Assembly: GCA_947095535.1 (NCBI GenBank)
Contig: OX352772.1
Coordinates: forward strand, 169,098,613-169,162,612
Direction: 5' to 3'
Source of the DNA: Poecilobothrus nobilitatus
Taxonomy: Eukaryota > Arthropoda > Insecta > Diptera > Dolichopodidae
DNA: 64,000 bases
Positions 1 through 11,384 of the stretch are shown in pieces. The position numbers and the translations under genes were made by a program. The notes beneath the pieces are model-generated. The model did no database searches and had not been told where the DNA came from. It worked only from the letters and a program-made list of their open reading frames with translations. Positions within the stretch are counted from its first letter, which is position 1. Each line of letters starts with the position of its first letter.

Positions 1-215
1 TAAGCTCTAGTTAAAAAAAATCAGTCTGTAAAATAATCCATAAAACTAATAACTAAGTTGTAGAGCTTAAAATATATTTGGAAAAAGTATCTTAAAACAT
101 TTTAGTGGTAAGCTCTAGTTCAAAAAACAAAATAAAAAATTAATATATAAAATAATCATAAAACTATAAAATATAAGAGTTCTAAGAACATTGTTGTAGT
201 GTAGTGTGGGAAAAT
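1..215. repeat. Degenerate 108-bp tandem pair
   Basis: The motif taagctctagtt occurs at 1 and again at 109. The following bases (A-rich, with 'aaaataatc(c)ataaaact' in both) align loosely, which suggests two diverged copies of a roughly 108-bp unit. No coding sequence is visible. The unit may continue upstream of the window. Confidence 0.4.
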
Positions 216-1045
216 TTAATGTACCTTTTAGCGTAGTTGTAAAATCTATTGTACGGTATCGGTAATGTCGAGAATCGTGAACACGTTAAGTTCCAGAATA
301 GCAGAATTATAGTCAGGGTGAGTAAACAATTTTTAATCCTGTAACTAACCTGTATGCTTAGTACTACAAAAAAAAAAAAAAATCAGAATAAGGTAGGTAT
401 ATAAAATACATAAATACATAAGCCGTTTGAGCAATTTTTAACGATGGAGTAACCAGTGGCACGTAAGTGGTGGTATTGTTTGGAAATTTGCATATCCTTT
501 TTGGAAAGTGCTTCCTGTAAAAGATAAAAACTACAACTAAGATTACAACTGTACTAGCCGAACAACTGTATCAGAGTATATGGAGTTGTGCCGTACAATT
601 TTAAGATATACATTAATTTTTTTTTTTTTTATTAACTTTTTAGTAAGTCATTCGTACTAAAATAGTGTAGTATTACTCATAGAATTGTAGTAGTTAAAGT
701 ATATATTTTAAAATATTTGAAAATATTTATTTATTTATTTTATTTGATTTTTTTTTGGATATTTAAACATTATATTTATATAGTATTATATATATCCATA
801 TTAACTTTAAATACACCTATGTACGTATTTAAATGGTATACCTATTTGAACGTAATAAACAAACTTTTAAAAGGGAAGCTGCTCCAGGGTTTGAATTCTG
901 TACAGTACGTGCTTGGAATAGTTGCACGAATCGAATTTCAGAAAATGTTATAAAAATGCTTGTACGAGGGGTTACATTTTTTTATCTTGAAAATTTATCT
1001 GAATTTGGTGGGTGTTTCATTTAAGTCAAATAAATTAAAAGGAAG
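216..1045. other. AT-rich leader upstream of BEL/Pao Gag
   Basis: No convincing protein is encoded here; the short ORFs near 717-1024 are low-complexity. The stretch lies directly upstream of a BEL/Pao gag, so it should be the element's leader or 5' LTR, but it does not resemble the 3' LTR candidate at 5639. A sequence at about 1003-1020 (tttggtgggtgtttc) is vaguely like a degraded primer-binding region. I could not confirm a tRNA match. Confidence 0.3.
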
Positions 1046-1504
1046 ATGGAAGATTTAATAAATGCTCAGTTACAACAAAAAGAAATCTTTGAAAGATGCT
1101 TTAATAATTATAAAAAAACAGTGAAGGATAAACACACTAAATGGTTCTATCAAAGAAGATTAGCAGCTTTTCAAGGCCATTGTGATACATTTGTCAGTGG
1201 GCATAAAAGATTAATAGTTCAAAGGTTATCGGAAAAGAGGACCCAAAAGAGTTATAGATACTTTGAAGATGATATCTATGCTGAGGTGGAAAATTATTTC
1301 AACACTAATTACGAACTAATTGAAAGCCGATATGAAACAGACTTTGCGAAAAAAGCATCAAAGGAGGGTGAGACCAACATGATACAATCCAACCAGTCGA
1401 GAATCACTTTGGAGTGCGGCTTGAAGTCACTTGATAAATTTGATGGCGATTACAAAAAATGGCCAACCTTCTATGATCTTTTTAGAACAATGAGATCTTT
1501 TTAG
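1046..1504 (+). pseudogene. BEL/Pao Gag N-terminal part
   Basis: This 152-codon open stretch begins at an ATG in an AT-rich context. It encodes a basic, helix-forming protein ending in 'LDKFDGDYKKWPTFYDLF', the conserved segment of the Gag-associated domain (DUF1759) of BEL/Pao elements. Gag would bind RNA and build the cytoplasmic particle. The frame stops at 1502-1504, well short of a full Gag, and nothing recognisable follows until the zinc knuckle at 1589. The truncation looks like a frameshift or nonsense mutation. Confidence 0.8.
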
Positions 1505-1588
1505 AACCAACACACTATCCGACAATGTGATAAATTTCTAAAGCTAAATCTGGATTAACGTTTAAACTTTATAAAGGTAAAAAATTTA

Positions 1589-2460
1589 TGTAACAACTGT
1601 TTAGGTTTTGGACTTAGAGTTATTAATTGTCCCAGTACGAGGGTTTGCCAATATTGAAAAAAGAAACATCACACGCTTTTACATAAAAATATAGACTCTT
1701 CTGTGAGTTGAAACAATAATCAACAAAATAGTCGATCTCCTAATCAATCCAGTCAGCCTAGAACTTCCCGAGCAACAGCAAACAACAAATTCACTCCCAA
1801 TAGCCCAAGTTTTATACCGAATAATCAAACTCAAACCATAAATTCCAAATTTTTAAATACATCCAATGGTCAATCGTTTATCACACCCGCAGAATAATCA
1901 AATTTTATTAGCAACCGCTGTAATCACAATTGTCGTTCCTTCAGGTAAACAAAGCCTGATTAGAGAACTCGTTGACCAAGGGTCTCAAGCCTCGTTCATC
2001 ACCGAAAGAGCTGTTTAACTGCTTGGTTTAAGAAGAGAACCAATTCGTGCTACAAGGTATAGGAAAGAGTCAAACATATCATGTCACTTCTAGAGTCAGA
2101 TGTAGCCGTCAAACCTTAACCAAGGAAACTTTGCTAGAAGTAGAAAGTCTCGTTTTAAAAACGTTAACAAATCATCTACCAATTTCAAAAATAGAAGTGC
2201 AAAATTGGGAAAATTTTGCATGCCTTACAGCTGGTAGATTCGCAATTTGATCAATCTGGGCCAATAGATCTATTACTTGGAGCAAACGTTTTTAGTAGCA
2301 TAATATTAGAAGGCCTAATAAAAGGCAATCCGGGTTCGGGTTCACCCACAGCCCAGAAAACAACTTTTGGATGGATATTGTCAGGTAACATTAATTGTGC
2401 AGGAGAACCACAACCTACTGTTAAAAATTTTCATATATGTGCTGCACTCGATAAACAATG
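1589..2460 (+). pseudogene. BEL/Pao zinc knuckle and aspartic protease remnant
   Basis: From 1589 the plus frame reads a Cys-x2-Cys...Cys pattern ending in KKKHHTLLH, the zinc knuckle typical of BEL/Pao Gag, with a TGA at a late position where a Cys would be expected. At 1890-2040 a protease-like segment contains VDQGSQASFITE, matching the retropepsin active-site region. At 2216-2461 follows IDLLLGANVF and a GWILSGNI segment, the usual protease C-terminus. Several frame changes separate these blocks. The protease would process the polyprotein. Confidence 0.75.
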
Positions 2461-3594
2461 AAAAGCCTTTTGGCAAATTGAAGAACTACCTAAACAACAA
2501 AATCAATCAGAAGAAGAAATCAAATGTGAACAATTTTTTGAATCAACCACTATTCGTTTAAACTTTGGACTATACCAAATTTCATTGCCATTTAAAGAGA
2601 TAACTGAGCAACATCATATAGGGAAATAAAAAGACATTGCGTGCGGCGTTTGTATCAGCTTGAACATAGATTTGAAAAAAATCCAAATCTAAAACAGGAG
2701 TATCAAAAATGTTTACAAGAATACATCGAAGACAGTTTCTCATCGTACAAGACCGACCTCACCCATTACAATTGTTGTTACCTTTCACATCATGCCGTAA
2801 TTAAGGAGACGAGTACCAAAACTAAGCAACATGTACTTTTCGACGCATCAAAAGCAACATCAAGTGGATTCTCGTTAAATGACATGCTTTTAAAGTTTCC
2901 GGTTATACAAGATAATTTAGTCAAAATTCTGATTCTTTGGAGAAAACATCGCCTTGAATTTACCGCTGACAAATTCATACCGAAGATTCAAACACTGAAT
3001 TTCAGAGATTAGTTTGGACCAAACCTATAAAAGATTATAAATTATTGACGGTTACCTTTGCAAATAGCGCAAATAGCGCTCCTTATTTAGCAACAAAAAC
3101 TGACTATAGATGAAAAAGATAACTATCCTACAGCAGCAAGAACAATATCAAGTGATTTCTATGTTGACGATCTTTTATCAGGTGCTGACTCTCCCAAAGA
3201 ACCCATCGAATTGCAAAATCAATTACTTATTAACCAACTCTGCTGGGTCGCCACTTCGAAAATGGGCATCCAATTGTAAAGAATTAACGAAACTTTTTGA
3301 AATACAAAACAATAAAGTTAACTTGCTATCTTCTTTAGAGGACAATGAAAGTGTTCGAAATTATGGCACCTCATATGGAACTCGAACAAATATACCTGTA
3401 TGTATTCTGTAAATTTTGCTGAAAATCCTGGAAAATGGACAAAACGGAAAATACTGTCGCAACTCGCCAAGTTGTTTGATCCACTTGGTTGGCTATCACC
3501 TAAAATCATATTAGCGAAAATGCTCATGCAAAGACTTTGGTTATGTGGCTCTGTTTGGGATGAACAAGTTAGTACGGAGATTGAGCAAGATTGA
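2461..3594 (+). pseudogene. BEL/Pao reverse transcriptase, broken
   Basis: The region opens with 'AFWQIEELPKQ', the Pao-type linker before the RT, and continues with RLYQLEHRFEKNP and HAVIKETSTKTKQHVLFDASK, hallmark early RT motifs. The catalytic motif YVDD lies at 3160-3171 (SDFYVDDLLSGADSP in a frame interrupted nearby). It ends with LAKLFDPLGWLSP at about 3460-3500, the conserved thumb/connection segment. At least four frame changes and several stops split it, so no active enzyme is possible. Confidence 0.85.
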
Positions 3595-4290
3595 AAAAAA
3601 TATTTGTTACATCTTCCAGAAGTTCAAACACCTTAGAAAGATGGATTCATTATTCAAACAATAGTTCTCAAATCGAAATTCATGGTTTTGCTGACGCATC
3701 TATCAAGGCATATGCAGGGGTAGTTTATATTTGTATAACCAACAGCTTGGGCGGAAGATCAACCCACCTGGTAGCATCCTAAACCTAGGTTGAATCAATT
3801 AAAACAATTTCTCTGCCAAGATTAGAACTTTGCGCTGCAACGCTGGTGTCGAAATTAACTAAGTACGTGTTAGAAGCGTTTGAAATCGATCAATCAATAA
3901 GAATTCACGCATGGACATATTCGAAAATTGTTCTAGCATGGCTGAAAGCTCATCCATCTCGTTGGACGACCTTTGTTGCAAATCGTGTCTCACACATACA
4001 TGAACAGCTTACAAAAAATTTATGGGATCATGATCCTTCAAAACATAACCCGCCAGATTGTATGGTCCCGAATGGCTTGGAAAATCAAAAGAATACAACA
4101 AAGAAAAATCTGGAAACTAATATGGAAAATCGAAAAACGATTTCTAGGCATACCAATGTAGTACGACCTTATTTTGAAACCAATTTTTTATCGTTCACAA
4201 AAGTACTTAGAATGACAGCCTACTGCATAAGGTTTGCTGAAAATTGTAAAAGAACCACAAGAGACAAACTATTTAAAGACTCATGAAATA
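3595..4290 (+). pseudogene. BEL/Pao RNase H-like domain remnant
   Basis: IHGFADASIKAYAGVVYI at about 3680-3735 is the conserved RNase H start with its first Asp. LSKLTKYVLEAF and AWLKAHPSRWTTFVANRV (3846-4000) are the following conserved blocks. In the 'WTxS' motif at 3912-3923 the residue normally Asp is Tyr, which would remove a metal-binding residue. The frame changes around 3780-3845. Tissue between 4050 and 4290 is frameshifted and poorly recognisable. Confidence 0.8.
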
Positions 4291-4320
4291 CAAACATCAT
4301 TGCAGATTTGAGTCAAACGT

Positions 4321-5045
4321 ATGCAAAACCGGCACTTTTCAAAGGAGATATTCAAATTGAAAACCTCCACATATAAGCTGAAGAACGATCCTTTATCGAA
4401 ATTAACTCCGTCTTTAGATCACAACGAAATTTTGAGAGTAACCGGAAGACTACAACAATCTTCACTATCATACAATCAAAGGCACCCTTTAATTATTCCT
4501 GACAAAGATCATGTCACACAGCTACTCATAAGATATTCACACAGAAACTCTTCGTGGAGGATTTCAACTAATGGGAACTATTCTGAAACAAAATTATTGG
4601 TTACTAAATACGATGCGCCACCATATTCACAAATCCATAACATGTTTTCGGCAAAAGACTGAAGTGAGAGAACAACTTATGGGCAATCTCCCAACATCTA
4701 GAGTGTACTCAATGTGTCGTCCATTTTCACACACTGGTATCGATTATTGCAGTCTGTTTGAATTAAAAACGTATAAAGGAAGGAGTGCAAAAAGATACAA
4801 AGCGTACATCTGTTTATTTGTATATATATCCGTAACGGCCATACATTTGGAACTAGTCATTGATTTAACCAGTGAAGGTTTTATTGCAGCCTTTATTGCG
4901 GTCTATGGGAATCTGGCGTAAGATCCACAAAATACCATCTAAAAAGAATTTTGAAAAATTACATTTTAACTTACGAAGAATTTACAACCGCGTTGCACAA
5001 AATTGAGGCGTGCTTAAATTCTCGATATTAATTCTTCCACTACGC
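4321..5045 (+). pseudogene. BEL/Pao integrase with deleted catalytic core
   Basis: The first part (RVTGRLQQSSLSYNQRHPLIIP) is the lead-in to the integrase zinc-binding region. After a frame change, 4571-4921 gives CFRQKTEVREQLMGNLP and the core start PFSHTGIDY with the first catalytic Asp, then AIHLELVIDLTSEGFIAAF. After 4918 the sequence jumps to YEEFTTALHKIEACLNSR. The stretch that normally carries the second Asp and the catalytic Glu is missing, so the core is largely deleted. Confidence 0.8.
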
Positions 5046-5362
5046 GAAGTGAGCAATGATACCCAAGATTTAAACATATTAACACCGGCTCACTTTCTGA
5101 TTGGTGACACATTTCTAACTCCACCTGAGCCGTCCATATTAGATCTCAAAACGACTCACTTAAATCGATGGCAACATCTACAACGTTTATATCAAAATTT
5201 TTGGAAACGCTGGAATACTGAATATTCACCAGATTTCAACAGCGTCCAAAATGGACAAATTAAATTCAAGATGTTCAAATTGGAGACTTGGCCACCTTAA
5301 AAGATGAAAACCTACCACCCTGCCGTTGGTTACTAGATCGCATTACGGAATTGCAATTCTAA
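5046..5362 (+). pseudogene. BEL/Pao C-terminal domain after integrase, copy 1
   Basis: LTPAHFLIGDTFLTPPEP, HLNRWQHLQRLYQNFWKRW and, after a frame change, CRWLLDRITELQF match the domain (DUF5641 type) that follows the BEL/Pao integrase. The reading ends at TAA 5360-5362. It is repeated almost unchanged at 6499-6780. Confidence 0.8.
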
Positions 5363-6498
5363 ACCACCAAAATCTAATATAACCTACTTAAAACTAGCGC
5401 TACTTAAAAACTAGCATTACTTAAAACTAGCACTTATAACATAAATCTAAAAAAAAACTTAATTGCTAAAATTAAAACTAACACTAAAACTATGTACCGG
5501 TTTGCTGATCCAATTATTTCTTGTTTCATGTTTTTTTTTTCTCGAGGTTATCATCCAAGCTGATAATATTGCCATCATCCGGAAAAAATTTGCAAAATAT
5601 ATCGGCATCCGTACCATCGATGCCAATGGGGGGGAGTATGTTGCGTATTGGGCAGCCGTCAACCTAAAAAGATATTGAAAACAACCCCAGAGAATTATAT
5701 AATAAAAAACAAAATAAATATACTTATCTAAAGTCAACCTGAGTCCACACCATCAAATATCCAACGTTCAACATATACGGAACCAACAACCAACACCTAA
5801 AGATAAATCAATTATTATTTATTTATTATGTTAAAACTTAAATAATGATCCCAATTTTTTCTTGTGATTATGATATATGATATAACTTTTATGTTTTAAC
5901 AAAATTTAATACATATGTTATTTCTTTTCCATTTTTAATATTTTTTTTTCTATTACATTGTTGCTGCTGCATTTAATGTTTACTTCTAATTATCAATAAT
6001 TAATTAGAAATCTTCTTTCTCTTTTTTACTAAAAGAAATCATTATTATTATTTCATAATTATAACACATAGTATAATAGTTAATTAACTTTATTATTAAC
6101 TCTATTTGTCACCAGATCTCATTGTCGTAGGATAAGATATTAATTTAATTAATTTTTAATCATCGCTTTTGGATAGATTTCTTATGTACTATAAACATAA
6201 TATGTCCCTTATGTAATATCGATTATCATTCTTTTAATATATAATAAAATGTAATTCGTTACTGCTAAGTTCAATGAACTATATTACATAAGGAACTATA
6301 TGATTATAATGTTAATATCATTTTTTTTCAGTTAGAACAAAAATTTATATGATAGTTTTTTAATCGTTACCGAAACATCGTCGATACAAGTTTAATTTTA
6401 TAAAATTGTAAATTATAAATTTTTTTTTTATATAATGAAATAAAATGGAGAATACTTTTTAGAAAAAGCATATAAAACGAAAAAAATTTGTGCGTTCT
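5081..6498 (+). repeat. 1.42-kb tandem duplication, copy 1
   Basis: Sequence starting 'aacaccggctcac' at 5081 recurs at 6499 with offset 1418. Identity is near complete through the C-terminal Pol domain, polypurine tract and LTR-like sequence. The copy ends at 'tgcgttct' (6498), which abuts the start of copy 2. I saw fewer than about ten differences by eye. Confidence 0.92.
5628..6498 (+). repeat. Polypurine tract and putative 3' LTR, copy 1
   Basis: A run of seven G followed by agta sits at 5628-5638, directly before TGTTGCG at 5639. This is the usual arrangement of a polypurine tract and BEL/Pao LTR start (TG). The following 860 bp is AT-rich, with no coding. The LTR end is not fixed, because the copy is interrupted by the tandem duplication junction at 6498/6499. 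No matching 5' LTR was recognised in the window. Confidence 0.5.
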
Positions 6499-7917
6499 AA
6501 CACCGGCTCACTTTCTGATTGGTGACACATTTCTAACTCCACCTGAGCCGTCCATATTAGATCTCAAAACGACTCACTTAAATCGATGGCAACATCTACA
6601 ACGTTTATATCAAAATTTTTGGAAACGCTGGAATACTGAATATTCACCAGATTTCAACAGCGTCCAAAATGGACAAATTAAATTCAAGATGTTCAAATTG
6701 GAGACTTGGCCACCTTAAAAGATGAAAACCTACCACCCTGCCGTTGGTTACTAGATCGCATTACGGAATTGCAATTCTAAACCACCAAAATCTGATATAA
6801 CCTACTTAAAACTAGCGCTACTTAAAAACTAGCATTACTTAAAACTAGCACTTATAACATAAATCTAAAAAAAAACTTAATTGCTAAATTTAAAACTAAC
6901 ACTAAAACTATGTACCGGTTTGCTGATCCAATTATTTCTTGTTTCATGTTTTGTTTTTCTCGAGGTTATCATCCAAGCTGATAATATTGCCATCATCCGG
7001 AAAAAATTTGCAAAATATATCGGCATCCGTACCATCGATGCCAATGGGGGGGAGTATGTTGCGTATTGGGCAGCCGTCAACCTAAAAAGAGATTGAAAAC
7101 AACCCCAGAGAATTATATAATAAAAAACAAAATAAATATACTTATCTAAAGTCAACCTGAGTCCACACCATCAAATATCCAACGTTCAACATATACGGAA
7201 CCAACAACCAACACCTAAAGATAAATCAATTATTATTTATTTATTATGTTAAAACTTAAATAATGATCCCAATTTTTTCTTGTGATTATGATATATGATA
7301 TAACTTTTATGTTTTAACAAAATTTAATACATATGTTATTTCTTTTCCATTTTTAATATTTTTTTTTTCTATTACATTGTTGCTGCTGCATTTAATGTTT
7401 ACTTCTAATTATCAATAATTAATTAGAAATCTTCTTTCTCTTTTTTACTAAAAGAAATCATTATTATTATTTCATAATTATAACACATAGTATAATAGTT
7501 AATTAACTTTATTATTAACTCTATTTGTCACCAGATCTCATTGTCGTAGGATAAGATATTAATTTAATTAATTTTTAATAATCGCTTTTGGATAGATTTC
7601 TTATGTACTATAAACATAATATGTCCCTTATGTAATATCGATTATCATTCTTTTAATATATAATAAAATGTAATTCGTTACTGCTAAGTTCAATGAACTA
7701 TATTACATAAGGAACTATATGATTATAATGTTAATATCATTTTTTTTCAGTTAGAACAAAAATTTATATGATAGTTTTTTAATCGTTACCGAAACATCGT
7801 CGATACAAGTTTAATTTTATAAAATTGTAAATTATAAATTTTTTTTTTATATAATGAAATAAAATGGAGAATACTTTTTACAAAAAGCATATAAAACGAA
7901 AAAAATTTGTGCGTTCT
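6499..7917 (+). repeat. 1.42-kb tandem duplication, copy 2
   Basis: Second copy of 5081-6498, ending 'tgcgttct' at 7917 before unique sequence. It contains a second C-terminal Pol domain (6499-6780) and a second polypurine tract with LTR start at 7057. Visible differences include a T-run one base longer, gctaaatttaaa for gctaaaattaaa, and ttgttttt for a pure T-run near 6950. The duplication is therefore younger than most Pol lesions. Confidence 0.92.
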
Positions 7918-8587
7918 TATTACGTCTCTGATCAAGCAAAATCTTTATTAAGTTCAATTTAGATTTTTCTATTATTGACAAATATTCGCTAGCTAAAAAA
8001 CTTAAATTTGGGAAATTGTGGTTACTATAATACAATTATTATTATACATTCCAAAAAAATAATGTTGTTGAATAACTTTTTTATGTAGCCCCACCCATTA
8101 CGGAGCTAAGCATTCTCAAACTTTGACAAAGCTCTACATTCAAATGTGTATGTATATAATATATCAAATTCTGCTCATTTTTCTTCAATTTTTTATTTAA
8201 TTTGTAAATCAATATCAAAATTATACATTTTTTAAAAATTTATTATTTAAATTTACTGCTACTTAGAAACAAAATTTTGCTAGATTTTTCTGCCTTCATT
8301 ACTCAGTCATGCTTTTAGATAGGAACTTTTAATTTTTAGAGAAATAAAATGTTTTAGATATAGTGCAAGTTATCTCAAAAAAATGTTGTTACCAGAGTTG
8401 GTGGAAAACTCGAAAGTCGCCAAGAGGAACTGCACGTGGTTCTTCAGGGTAGTGTTGGACTTTAAACAACCAAAACCGCCCCCGCTGTTGTATTAACTTG
8501 GTGAATATTGTTACAGAGGCTCTGAAACTCATAGGAAGCCACAAGGGTGCTGTTGCTAGGTTAATGAAGCTAGGTCATTAATAAATA
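7918..8587. other. AT-rich unique sequence
   Basis: I see no coding domain, RNA gene or clear repeat here. The segment 8400-8587 is less AT-rich and might be the far 3' part of the minus-strand LINE that starts at 9170, but its translation shows no family motif. Confidence 0.4.
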
Positions 8588-9170
8588 TTAAGAAGAGAGT
8601 TGGTGACAAATCTGATACTTGATGGAACACCAGGATTTATTTTGAATTTGTCAGATGAATATCCATCGACCAGTAAACGAATCGTACGATTCGAAAGGAA
8701 ATCTCTAATCCATTTTAAAAAGACTTAGACCTAATGCTTTGCATTTTGCCAATAGAGCATCGTGTCAAACTCGGGCGAAAGCCTTAGAAATATTAAGATA
8801 ACATTGGACTCACCAGAATAATGGGGGCTGATGTTTAGGTTCTCACAACGGTAAGTCATGAGATCACTGGTTGAACGACGGGCTCTGAACTCGTATTGTC
8901 TGTCATGTAGCAAACCTTTGTGCTCCAGGTATTGGAGAAGCTTTTGATTCACAATTTTTTCCATTACTTTGGAAAGTACCGAAGTTATAGTAAAAGGGCG
9001 GTAGTTAGAGGAATCGCTTTCGGGAAGAAAACATGTGCAACCTTCCATTAGGTAGGACGGATACCCGAAGTGAAGAAAAGGTAGAAAAGGTTGCGCAGAA
9101 CCTTTAAAATACTGGAGTCGGTATGTTTGAGCACCATGGTAGATATACCATCTGGACAATCTGGTTAATT
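8588..9170 (-). pseudogene. LINE reverse transcriptase fragment, minus strand (LINE-F type)
   Basis: On the minus strand the reading SDSSNYRPFTITSVLSKVMEKIV followed by LLHDRQYEFRARRSTSDLMTY is the early RT region of a non-LTR retrotransposon. Further downstream a second frame gives WIRDFLSNRT and GVP, the block before the catalytic loop, but the sequence decays there. At least two frameshifts are present and the catalytic YADD box is not found. The fragment is closely related to the plus-strand element at 9370-11075. Confidence 0.8.
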
Positions 9171-9369
9171 TTTTAGAACTTACTTTTAGTTTTAATTAAC
9201 TAACACAAAATTGTATTTATTTAAACTGTATTGAATTAAACCTCTATGAGACATTTTCTTCAATTTTAAGGAAGCTCTATATAATAAGGAAAAGTTGTTA
9301 AAACATGTAAGATTATAAAGTCAAAGCTTTAAAAGTCTTTAAAAGCTTTTAAAGTGCAACTTTCTCAAC
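9171..9369. other. Short AT-rich spacer between inverted LINE fragments
   Basis: About 200 bp between two related LINE fragments in opposite orientations. It contains repeated 'aaagtctttaaaagctttt' text but no coding signal. Confidence 0.4.
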
Positions 9370-9375
9370 TTGTTA

Positions 9376-9720
9376 AGAGTCCAACTAGAATGCTGGACCA
9401 AGTCAATCAAACCGAGCACCTCTTGGACTTGTTTTTGATTACAAATCCAGAATAGTATTTCTGTTAGGTCTCCATTTGGGGATTCCGATCATTGCCTGAT
9501 TAAATGCAGTTTTCCAACAAAATCGGTAAATCGAAAGTTAATTTGGTAGTACAACCGTGTCAGTTTGGTAGTACAACCGTGCTGATTGGGCAGGTCTGAA
9601 TAGGTTTTTGAGAAATTTTAATTAGTCGATGTGCTTTCGATACAGGAACGTTGACTTTGCTGCAGATGTCATTAGTAAAACAATTATGTTACGAATGAAA
9701 CTTTTCATTCCCAGATCTTA
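9376..9720 (+). pseudogene. LINE-F endonuclease end and linker
   Basis: One frame reads HLLDLFLITNPE and another GDSDHCLIKCSFP, the last conserved block of APE-type endonucleases with its SDH motif. It is followed by NRADWAGLNRFL and FRYRNVDFAADVISKTI, the linker that precedes RT in jockey-like LINEs. The endonuclease would nick target DNA to prime reverse transcription. Stops and frame changes disrupt it. Confidence 0.7.
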
Positions 9721-10154
9721 AAAATTAGTTAAACAAAAATCCAAACGTTGGTTTAATGGCATCTGCAGGAAAGCAATCGAATCTAAGGAAAAGTATTTCA
9801 AAATGTTTAAGAATAATGTTTGGGTTTCTTCATTGGCAGACTATCAAGTGGTCAGAAATAATTGCAAAAGAGTTGTCACTCAACAAAAGTTTCTTTACAA
9901 CCAAAGGTTGAGAAGAAAGAAATCAACCTTGCTCACTGCAACCCTTCTTTTTGTACAATTGTGAAAAGTGTAAAGAAAAACTTTTGCGAATCCTCTTTTC
10001 CACCACAGATTGATAACAATAACGTTATAATTTCAAATTCAATTGATAAAGCAAATTTGTTTGCAAAATCTTTTGCAGCAAATTCCACGCTCCCTCCTAC
10101 AGTACAATCTCCCACAGTATTATTCTCTGTTGAGAGTTAAAGTTCTCCAAAGGG

Positions 10155-11060
10155 TATACTTTCGGGCTCGTCCTATAGTGAAAGTTCTGAGGAACCTGAA
10201 TGTCAACAACTAAACTGGTCCTGACGGAATTCCTGCAATGGTTCTTCGACATATAGCTCCTCCGATTTTGAAACCTCTGCGCAATTTTTTCTCTTTATCA
10301 TTTTCAACTGGTAGATATCCCAGCCAATGGAAAATGGCACACGTTTCCCCAATTCTTAAAAAAAGTGACAAAAGCGACTCCTCCAATTACCAACCAATAG
10401 CTATTATTTCGGTAGTTTCTAAAGTTATGGAAATGTTAATAAATAGAAGGTTGATGAGATATCTTGAAAGTAGGGGTATTTGAAACGACCGCAAATACGG
10501 CTTTAGAAGTAAAAGATCAACAGGTGGCATTTTAACTTACCTCAGCGAGAACCTAAATACCAGCATTCGTTGCTCAGGCTAATCTGAAGTTGTAGCTCTT
10601 GATATCTCAAAGACCTTCGATCGAGTATGGCATTCTGTCCTTTTCAACAAATGTCAAGTTATTGGTTTAGGTAATCCCTTTTGTAAATGGGTTGAGGATT
10701 TTCTCTCGAATCTTCGTACTCGTGTTCTTGTCGATAGTTTCATTTCCGACTCTTTTAAAGTAATTCCGTAAGGCTCTGTCTTACCTCCAACTCTTTTTTT
10801 GATTTTTATCAATGACTTTCCTCTACCCTCAATACAATCCATAGTTTCACCAATGACAGCACTCTGGTGGAGTCCTATGATTTCCTTACGAAATTCATTG
10901 CCATATCTGCCGCAATCAGTCTAAAGAAAAATATGATGGTCAGCCTGATTAAACACGACTTAACTAAAATTGCTGATTGGGGTAAAGCAAACAGAGTTGA
11001 GTTCACCACCTCAAAAACTCAAAGCTGTCTGATTTCTTGGAAAAGCTTTACAACTATCAA
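10155..11060 (+). pseudogene. LINE-F reverse transcriptase
   Basis: Readable RT blocks are GPDGIPAMVLRHIAPPILKP, SDSSNYQPIAIISVVSKVME, the palm A box VALDISKTFDRVWH (about 10595-10635), and VLPPTLFLIFINDF. At the catalytic C box (from 10840) the reading is SFTNDSTLV where the family has an ADD core, so one catalytic Asp is lost. It then continues with DWGKANRVEFTTSKTQ, a typical thumb entry. Stops occur at about 10483 and 10580. Confidence 0.85.
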
Positions 11061-11075
11061 AAATTCTAAATATTT

Positions 11076-11353
11076 ATTTTTTTTTATTTTATTTTATTTA
11101 TTAAACCAAAGCAAGGTTTTTACATAAAAAATCTTACAGCTAAAAAACATTAAAGCTAACAAAATACACAAACAATAGCAAATAAAAAACATTTTTGATT
11201 ACTAAGCTAAAAATTTACAATGAAAATTTTATAATTTGTACTATATATTAAATTTGAAAACAATAAAAAAAAAAATGCTTACAGAACAAAAACACAGTAT
11301 GAGTGTATAATTAAGTGGAATGTATAATATGAACTTGAACTTGAATTAAATAT
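11076..11353. other. AT-rich spacer, possible minus-strand element tail
   Basis: At 11078-11102 the plus strand shows a T-run followed by attttattttattta, which on the minus strand is a poly(A)/TAAAA tail. The 250 bp beyond it has no recognisable coding sequence, so an additional short 3' fragment is possible but unproven. Confidence 0.3.
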
Positions 11354-11384
11354 ATTATTATTATTATTATTTTTTTTTTTTTTA
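11353..11384 (-). repeat. (A)n(TAA)n 3' tail of LINE-D
   Basis: The plus strand reads att repeated about six times followed by a run of T; on the minus strand this is an A-run then TAA repeats. It marks the 3' end of LINE-D. Confidence 0.7.

Larger units (their letters stand above)
1046..7917 (+). mobile_element. BEL/Pao LTR retrotransposon, degenerate, 3' end duplicated
   Basis: The domains follow in BEL/Pao order on the plus strand: Gag with a 'KFDGDYKKWPTFYDLF' segment, a zinc knuckle, an aspartic protease, RT with YVDD, an RNase H-like domain, an H2C2/rve integrase and the C-terminal domain that follows the integrase in this superfamily. Many stops and frameshifts show it is dead. The last 1.42 kb, covering the C-terminal domain and putative 3' LTR, is present twice in tandem. 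Confidence 0.9.
9370..11075 (+). mobile_element. LINE-F, non-LTR retrotransposon fragment
   Basis: The plus strand carries, in order, the end of an APE-type endonuclease (SFGDSDHCLIK-like), the linker 'NRADWAGLNRFL', and an RT. This order and the linker wording match the jockey group of LINEs. Both ends are missing. A 25-bp piece (tttggtagtacaaccgtg) is duplicated in tandem at about 9543-9590. Confidence 0.85.

Noticed and set aside
717..1024. Two overlapping small frames before Gag
   Set aside because: Low-complexity, no family match, and they lie in the element leader.
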